Source: Acidimicrobiia bacterium
GTDB lineage: Bacteria; Actinomycetota; Acidimicrobiia; Spongiisociales; JAENVV01
Direction: 5' to 3'
Assembly: GCA_024637275.1 (NCBI GenBank)
Contig: JAGXFS010000129.1
Coordinates: 1 to 38,117 of the forward strand
Length of the DNA: 38,117 bases
The position numbers were made by a program, and so were the translations under genes. Shown one piece after another: positions 33,894 to 38,117 of this stretch (positions are counted from its first letter, which is position 1; the number at the start of each line of letters is the position of its first letter). The notes under the pieces are model-generated. The model was not told the origin of the DNA and made no database searches. It saw only the letters and a list, made by a program, of their open reading frames with translations.

Positions 33894-35435
33894 TCAGCCA
33901 TTCAGGCGCCTTTCGTCCCTAAGGCGGGAAACCCGTTGGGTTACATCCACCAAGGGGGCATTAGGGCCACCCGATCCCAGGAATCGGTCGTTCAAAGGTG
34001 GCAGGTCGGTCGCAACTGCGCATTCGACGGCGAATCTCACCAAGTTCACGAGGGTGTCTGGAACCGGGCTGCAGGTGGATGAAACTCGAACAGCGGCAAA
34101 TATTGAGAACCTCTCCCGGAGCTCGGCAGCACTCCAATTTTCCACCTGGAAAAAGAGTTGCCCGCCGAGATCGCTACCATGATCGCCAGCCAAGAGAACC
34201 ACGGTATCGGTCCCTGCAAGGGCATCGGCTAACGCCAGGAGCTGGCTCCCAACGCAAGCAGCCTGTTCGGCGTACCCCCTGGATCTAGCCTCGGCCTCGT
34301 TGGCAGGCATATCCGGCGTGCCAAGGTTGATTCCGCCAAGACCAGAGATGTCCCTACTGCGGCAATCTGTTGACAGGAAGAGGGGCGGATGAGGACTCAC
34401 CACATGAGCCATGATGAAGTCCGGGCGCCCATTTGCTGCAGCCTCAGCAACGACAGCCGGTAACTCTTCCAGTACCTCCATCGCAATTACTGGATAGGGG
34501 TGACTCGTCCACAAACCCCGGAAGGGCGTGAAATTGGCTAATGACCACGCCGTGACGTCCCCGCGCCAGCCTGCAGCGAAACACCGCGAAACGTCTCCAC
34601 ACGAGTCTTTTTCCCACCCACTCTCGAATTTGGTGACTGAGTATCCAATATCTTTCATCCAGGTCATCAATCCTGCATCGCCAGCGATGATCCGTCTCGT
34701 CACGCGACGCAGCGAGGGTTCCGCATCCGAACCCGGCTCGACCAGGTAGTCCAGAGACAGCAAACTAGGTACGCTGAGATGGGTCATTGTGTAGTTCGAA
34801 GCGGCTGTATCGACGATGGTGAACCCGGTCCGCTCGAGTCCCGATGTAGTTGGGCTCATGTCGTAATTGAAGACGTCAGCCAGAACTGACGGACTCGTAT
34901 GAGCATCGAGGACCAGGATCAGCAAATCATCACCAGGCACGGCCGCACTTAGCCCGGCCGGTGGAATCGGATCGCTCCAATTGTCCTCGCCGAGGGCACC
35001 TACAAGACCAGTCACCAACATAGATAGCGCCGCAACTCCGAATCCGACGCCGAGCATCTGCGGCAGCCACTCAAAGGAGACGAGATGCGACATGAGCCAG
35101 GCTGCCGCAGCTACCACCAGAAGCCCGGTTCCGACGTCAGCCACAACGGATGGAAACAGTGATGCCGGAACTAAGTGCCAACTCCAGAGCACGAGGACTG
35201 CCGTCTGGATCGCTACCAACCGACCGACCGCGTTACGCCTGACAAGAGCCGCGATAAGCGTCGCGACTCCGAACGTCAGAAGCGCCGCTCCGATTACGCT
35301 GGTTACGTTCACATTGTCTTCGGTGTTCCTGGCCCACATGCCCATAGGAACGATCGAAGATGGCCCGAATAACAGGGCCAGGGTTTGGAGCCGCGTGCGC
35401 GGTCCACGATCCGAGACGTTGGTCTGGGTTCCCAT
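33894..35435 (-). CDS. Membrane sulfatase-like (alkaline phosphatase superfamily) protein
   Basis: This 513-residue protein has about four N-terminal transmembrane helices (roughly residues 15-150) and then an extracytoplasmic domain of the sulfatase/phosphoethanolamine-transferase fold. The first metal-binding strand is DLLILVLDAHTSPSVL, the middle histidines are in AHVVSPHPP, and the last metal site is LLAGDHGSDLGG. A Thr or Ser acting as nucleophile is likely (THLSVPSLL) but not certain. The role may be modification of an envelope polymer. I start at ATG 35433-35435, seven bases after TAGGTT, rather than at the GTG before it. It is about 20 bases downstream of the small Cys protein gene. 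Confidence 0.83.
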   Translation of the reverse strand: MGTQTNVSDRGPRTRLQTLALLFGPSSIVPMGMWARNTEDNVNVTSVIGAALLTFGVATLIAALVRRNAVGRLVAIQTAVLVLWSWHLVPASLFPSVVADVGTGLLVVAAAAWLMSHLVSFEWLPQMLGVGFGVAALSMLVTGLVGALGEDNWSDPIPPAGLSAAVPGDDLLILVLDAHTSPSVLADVFNYDMSPTTSGLERTGFTIVDTAASNYTMTHLSVPSLLSLDYLVEPGSDAEPSLRRVTRRIIAGDAGLMTWMKDIGYSVTKFESGWEKDSCGDVSRCFAAGWRGDVTAWSLANFTPFRGLWTSHPYPVIAMEVLEELPAVVAEAAANGRPDFIMAHVVSPHPPLFLSTDCRSRDISGLGGINLGTPDMPANEAEARSRGYAEQAACVGSQLLALADALAGTDTVVLLAGDHGSDLGGQLFFQVENWSAAELRERFSIFAAVRVSSTCSPVPDTLVNLVRFAVECAVATDLPPLNDRFLGSGGPNAPLVDVTQRVSRLRDERRLNG

Positions 35436-35442
35436 CACCCAG

Positions 35443-35448
35443 AACCTA
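35443..35448 (-). promoter_or_regulatory. Leaderless -10 box for the sulfatase-like gene
   Basis: TAGGTT on the minus strand ends seven bases before ATG 35435. This decides between the two adjacent start codons (GTG, ATG). Confidence 0.5.
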
Positions 35449-35455
35449 GCGCCGG

Positions 35456-35683
35456 TTACTCTGGAGACTGGAGCGTCTCGTTATTGAATGGCGACCGACC
35501 ATGAACACGACATGCGGCCAGCTTCTCGGCTGGCGTCGCTGGCGAGTGCAGCGGGCCGAGACGACTACCCCGCACGGTCGTCGGTGGAATGACGGCCGGG
35601 CGCCCGCACTCAGGGCAAGCAGCATTCGGGCTTCGTGGCCCAACCGCCCAAAGCCTTGACCACACGGTGCGTATGTTGACCAT
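35456..35683 (-). CDS. Small Cys-containing protein, 75 residues
   Basis: Within a 321-bp gap between larger genes, ATG 35681-35683 opens a 75-residue frame ending in TAA 35456-35458. It encodes a basic protein with AACPECGRPAV and a later AACRVHGR, a possible zinc site (CxxC plus Cys/His). TACAAT lies eight bases upstream of the ATG, fitting the leaderless pattern, and the stop is about 20 bases before the sulfatase-like start. The longer 129-residue frame in the track runs into the divergent kinase gene and is rejected. I do not recognise a family. Confidence 0.5.
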   Translation of the reverse strand: MVNIRTVWSRLWAVGPRSPNAACPECGRPAVIPPTTVRGSRLGPLHSPATPAEKLAACRVHGRSPFNNETLQSPE

Positions 35684-35691
35684 CCGAGGAC

Positions 35692-35697
35692 ATTGTA
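35692..35697 (-). promoter_or_regulatory. Leaderless -10 box for the small Cys protein gene
   Basis: TACAAT, a close match to the consensus TATAAT, ends eight bases before ATG 35683 on the minus strand. Confidence 0.45.
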
Positions 35698-35744
35698 GGT
35701 ATGTCGACTCTTCCTCACCGCGACGCAAGTCCGGGGAGTCGAAG

Positions 35745-35750
35745 TAGGCT
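35745..35750 (+). promoter_or_regulatory. Leaderless -10 box for the kinase-LLM fusion gene
   Basis: TAGGCT ends six bases before ATG 35757, with no Shine-Dalgarno sequence. Confidence 0.55.
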
Positions 35751-35756
35751 GCCGGG

Positions 35757-37211
35757 ATGCCGATTCGCATTCCGTTTCCGTCGCTGATCGTCCTCGTCGG
35801 GCCGTCTGGAAGTGGCAAAACCACGTGGGCAGAAGCCAACTTCAAAGCTGGCCAGGTCGTTTCATCAGACGCTTTGCGGGCTGCCGTAGGTACTGGACAA
35901 CACGATCAGAAGGCATCCGCCGACGCATTCGCCGTGCTCGAATCAATCGTGGATATGCGGCTCGCGCGGGAACTCGTCACGGTCATTGACACGCTCGGTC
36001 TCAATGCCGACGACCGCCTGCGGTGGCGTCAGAAGGCTACGGACGCCGGTGTGCCGGCAATCGCCATCGCCTTCGACACCGATCAAAAAACATGCAAGGA
36101 CCGTAACAAACGGCGTAGTCGGAGCATCCCCCCGAAGGTGCTCGACAGCCAGATCACCCGGTACGCCGAAACCCGACCCGCCCTTGAGGACGAAGGATTC
36201 GCGGCTGTCTATACGGCCGATGACGTGACCCCCGTCGCTTTGCCAAGCTGGTCTGCTGACCAGGTCAGCCCGACCCGGCGCCTCCGGTTTGGCCTCCAGG
36301 TGTCGAACTACGAATGGGGAGACGTCTCGACACCAGACACATTGGCCGCCATCGCCCGGCGAGCGGAAGCGGCCGGGTTTGAGAGCTTGTGGCTGATGGA
36401 CCATTTCCGGCAGATCCCCCAGGTTGGTCCTGCCTGGAACGACATGCTGGAGGCCTACACGACGTTGGCATGGCTGGCAGGCGTGACCGACACGATCAAG
36501 CTCGGCGCGCTCGTAACCGGCCTGACCTATCGCAACGTGGGTTTGCTTGCCAAGATCATCTCGACGCTCGACGTGCTCTCCGATGGCCGGGCGATATGTG
36601 GCATCGGCGCCGGCTGGTTCAAACAGGAACACGAGGCGTTCGGGTATGTGTACCCGCCCGATAGGGAACGTCTGGATCTGCTCGAAGACGCTCTCCAAGC
36701 ACTACCCATTCTTTGGGGAGCAGGCGCCAAGTCGTTTGAGGGCAAGGTCGTCAGCATCCCCGAGGCCCTGGCATATCCACGGCCCGTTCAAGAACACATA
36801 CCCATCCTGGTCGGCGGAAGCGGCGAAAAGCGAACCCTCAAACTGGTTGCTCAGTACGCCGACGCCTGCAACCTGATGGGCGGCCCAGATGACGTCCGAC
36901 ATAAGCTCGCTGTCCTTGACGCTCACTGCGAAGCCGTCGGGCGGGACCGCACTGAGATCGAAGTGACCCACCTCTCCCCCACCTTCGTGTACAGCACCCG
37001 ACCCGAACTCGAAGCCGAGGCGAAGGCTATGGGGATGGACGTCGACGTACTGCTCGGGCCCTTCTCTGGCGGGACCGTTACCGATAACGTCACCCGCTTC
37101 ACAGGTTTGTCCGAGGCAGGCGTTGACCTTGCGATCGTTGCCATCGCCAATCTTCACCGTCCGGGGTCCCTCGAAACATTCGGAGAAGTCATCGAGGCGT
37201 TCTCGATCTAG
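35757..37211 (+). CDS. Fusion of P-loop kinase and F420-dependent LLM oxidoreductase
   Basis: This is a single 484-residue frame with two domains. Residues 1 to about 170 form a P-loop (AAA_33, polynucleotide-kinase-like) domain. It has Walker A GPSGSGKTT at 15-23, SSDALRAAVG, an aspartate after a hydrophobic strand (VTVIDTLGL) and a basic lid (RNKRRSRSIPP). Residues from about 175 are a luciferase-like (LLM) domain (FGLQVSNYEWG, ESLWLMDHF, GIGAGWFKQEHEAFG, PILVGGSGEKRTL), the type that uses F420 in actinobacteria. Substrates are unknown. The link could couple phosphorylation to an F420-dependent redox step. It ends directly against the convergent OmpA gene. Confidence 0.88.
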   Translation: MPIRIPFPSLIVLVGPSGSGKTTWAEANFKAGQVVSSDALRAAVGTGQHDQKASADAFAVLESIVDMRLARELVTVIDTLGLNADDRLRWRQKATDAGVPAIAIAFDTDQKTCKDRNKRRSRSIPPKVLDSQITRYAETRPALEDEGFAAVYTADDVTPVALPSWSADQVSPTRRLRFGLQVSNYEWGDVSTPDTLAAIARRAEAAGFESLWLMDHFRQIPQVGPAWNDMLEAYTTLAWLAGVTDTIKLGALVTGLTYRNVGLLAKIISTLDVLSDGRAICGIGAGWFKQEHEAFGYVYPPDRERLDLLEDALQALPILWGAGAKSFEGKVVSIPEALAYPRPVQEHIPILVGGSGEKRTLKLVAQYADACNLMGGPDDVRHKLAVLDAHCEAVGRDRTEIEVTHLSPTFVYSTRPELEAEAKAMGMDVDVLLGPFSGGTVTDNVTRFTGLSEAGVDLAIVAIANLHRPGSLETFGEVIEAFSI

Positions 37212-37721
37212 TCAGCCAGCGATTTCGAAGCTCACTCTGCGATTGGCCGCTCGCCCCTCTTCAGTGCTGTTGGTGGCGATCGGCTCCGTATCGCCGTATC
37301 CAATCGATTCAAGCGAGTTGGCTACGCCAGCGGTGATCAAATAGACGACCACGGCCTCGGCCCGAGCCTTGCTCAGCCCCAGGTTGTAATCCGGTTCGCC
37401 CGTCGAGTCGGCATGGCCGGCCACGACGATCGGATACGTGGGATGGTCAGCCAGGTATCCGGCGATCGCATCGAGACGTTGAACAGCATCAGCTTCGAGT
37501 TCAGCGCTGTTGTAAGCAAACAGCAGGTCGGTGCTCACCGAGAGGTCGGCAAGCTGGGCCTTCACATCCGCTCGCTCGGGGTCCAGGACTGGCGGGAGTT
37601 CGCCATTGACAACCCAGAAGACGCCGATGAGGACGGCGGAGGCGATAATCAGAGCCAGGACGAGAACGATCAAGCTGACGGCCCGCTTTTTGATCCACCG
37701 CGCGGACGCCTCAAATCTCAT
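37212..37721 (-). CDS. OmpA-family peptidoglycan-binding membrane protein
   Basis: This 169-residue protein has a short basic N-terminus, one transmembrane helix (VSLIVLVLALIIASAVLIGVF, about 15-36), and an OmpA C-like domain. The peptidoglycan-binding residues are in VAGHADSTGEPDYNLGLSKARAEAV and the final AANRRVSFEI is typical. It would anchor the cytoplasmic membrane to peptidoglycan. Its ATG overlaps the stop of the META lipoprotein gene (ATGA), so the two are translated together. Confidence 0.9.
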   Translation of the reverse strand: MRFEASARWIKKRAVSLIVLVLALIIASAVLIGVFWVVNGELPPVLDPERADVKAQLADLSVSTDLLFAYNSAELEADAVQRLDAIAGYLADHPTYPIVVAGHADSTGEPDYNLGLSKARAEAVVVYLITAGVANSLESIGYGDTEPIATNSTEEGRAANRRVSFEIAG

Positions 37722-38117
37722 GGTTGTCGCCGGAAGGTCACAATGGCGTCATCACCTTGCCACTGCATGCGGATGTCACTGGAGAAGTACACGTCAGCAG
37801 AGTCCAATAAGTCCGTAACGAGCTCCTCGATGGCCCGTAAACCACCAGTACATCCCTGGAGCTCGGAGTAGACATCACTCGACGCGAGATGAGTCCCATC
37901 GAAGACATACTGACCCGAGAAGTCGTTGCAAGGCCCCGCTCCCGAAAGACTCCCTTCGGTTCCGAATGCGACCCATGCCGGCACGCCGAGCTCGTTGCGT
38001 GCAGATAGCTCGGGTTCGAGATCAAGGAACACACCGTCGACCGCGACCGAATCCAGAAGCCAGAGTCCTTCGATCCGAGCGGAGTCGTTGCCGCTACAAG
38101 CGGCCGCTGTGAGAAGG
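37718..38117 (-). CDS. META-domain lipoprotein, N-terminus cut by window edge
   Basis: The track starts this at a GTG (38032), but the frame continues upstream to the window edge. The extra residues read LLTAAACSGNDSARIEGLWLL, a lipobox with Cys followed by the usual META start, so the real gene begins outside the window. The domain (GVPAWVAFGTEGSLSGAGPCNDFSGQY) is of the META/HslJ type, with two cysteines, CNDF and QGCT, that may form a disulfide. The function is unclear; META proteins are linked to envelope stress or heat-shock resistance. It is coupled to the OmpA gene by an ATGA overlap. Confidence 0.85.
   Translation of the reverse strand, partial: LLTAAACSGNDSARIEGLWLLDSVAVDGVFLDLEPELSARNELGVPAWVAFGTEGSLSGAGPCNDFSGQYVFDGTHLASSDVYSELQGCTGGLRAIEELVTDLLDSADVYFSSDIRMQWQGDDAIVTFRRQP

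Noticed and set aside
35456-35845. 129-residue minus-strand ORF across the kinase start
   Set aside because: Its first 54 residues are antisense to the P-loop kinase. The internal ATG 35683 with a -10 box gives a more likely 75-residue gene.

Overview
The window looks like a chromosomal segment of a high-GC actinobacterium, most likely of the Acidimicrobiia type. The grounds are the cysteine-containing SLH-like repeats at the end of the M15 peptidase (characteristic of that class as I remember it), F420-type enzymes (an LLM oxidoreductase and a deazaflavin-dependent nitroreductase remnant), META/OmpA envelope proteins, and many leaderless genes with a TANNNT -10 box directly before the start codon. 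I see no phage, IS element, CRISPR array, tRNA or rRNA. This is ordinary, densely packed chromosome, with convergent genes often overlapping at their stop codons and co-directional genes often overlapping by ATGA/GTGA.

Layout. 0-3 kb: the start of a secreted protein (cut by the edge), a sensor histidine kinase, and an acidic repeat-containing secreted protein. 3-6 kb (minus): MBL hydrolase, uridine kinase, proC and a Bcp-type peroxiredoxin, the last three translationally coupled. 5.7-7.7 kb (plus): a DUF456 membrane protein and a TrpB2-type tryptophan synthase beta chain. 7.7-10.5 kb: a secreted M15 peptidase with FG-GAP-like and SLH-like repeats, divergent from a TetR regulator. 10.4-13.8 kb (minus): serA-serC-DUF1015 operon. 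13.9-19.1 kb: DUF2007 gene, acyl-CoA carboxylase beta and alpha subunits (probably methylcrotonyl-CoA carboxylase), separated by an M23 peptidase and a frameshifted nitroreductase. 19.1-21.1 kb: a small membrane protein, a DUF3152 metalloprotease-like protein and a frameshifted enoyl-CoA hydratase.

21.1-25.2 kb: a SelW/Rdx-family gene with an in-frame TGA at the CxxU position followed by a bacterial-SECIS-like hairpin (absent from the ORF track), a small membrane protein with a structured leader, then a SAM-riboswitch-controlled metY-metX operon and a zinc-ribbon gene that needs two frame corrections. 25.2-31.0 kb (minus): a complete peptide ABC transporter operon, oppA-B-C-D-F. Its substrate-binding lipoprotein is circularly permuted relative to the DppA/OppA family. 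31.2-33.3 kb: alpha/beta hydrolase and a second metY paralogue. 33.4-38.1 kb: an unrecognised 129-residue protein, a membrane sulfatase-like protein, a small Cys protein, a P-loop kinase/F420-dependent LLM oxidoreductase fusion, and a META lipoprotein/OmpA pair.

The most noteworthy items are the putative selenoprotein, the circularly permuted binding protein, the riboswitch with a SAM-IV-like pseudoknot, the widespread leaderless promoters, and the cluster of four frameshifts between 16.9 and 25.2 kb. That cluster should be checked as possible sequencing error before any gene-loss interpretation.
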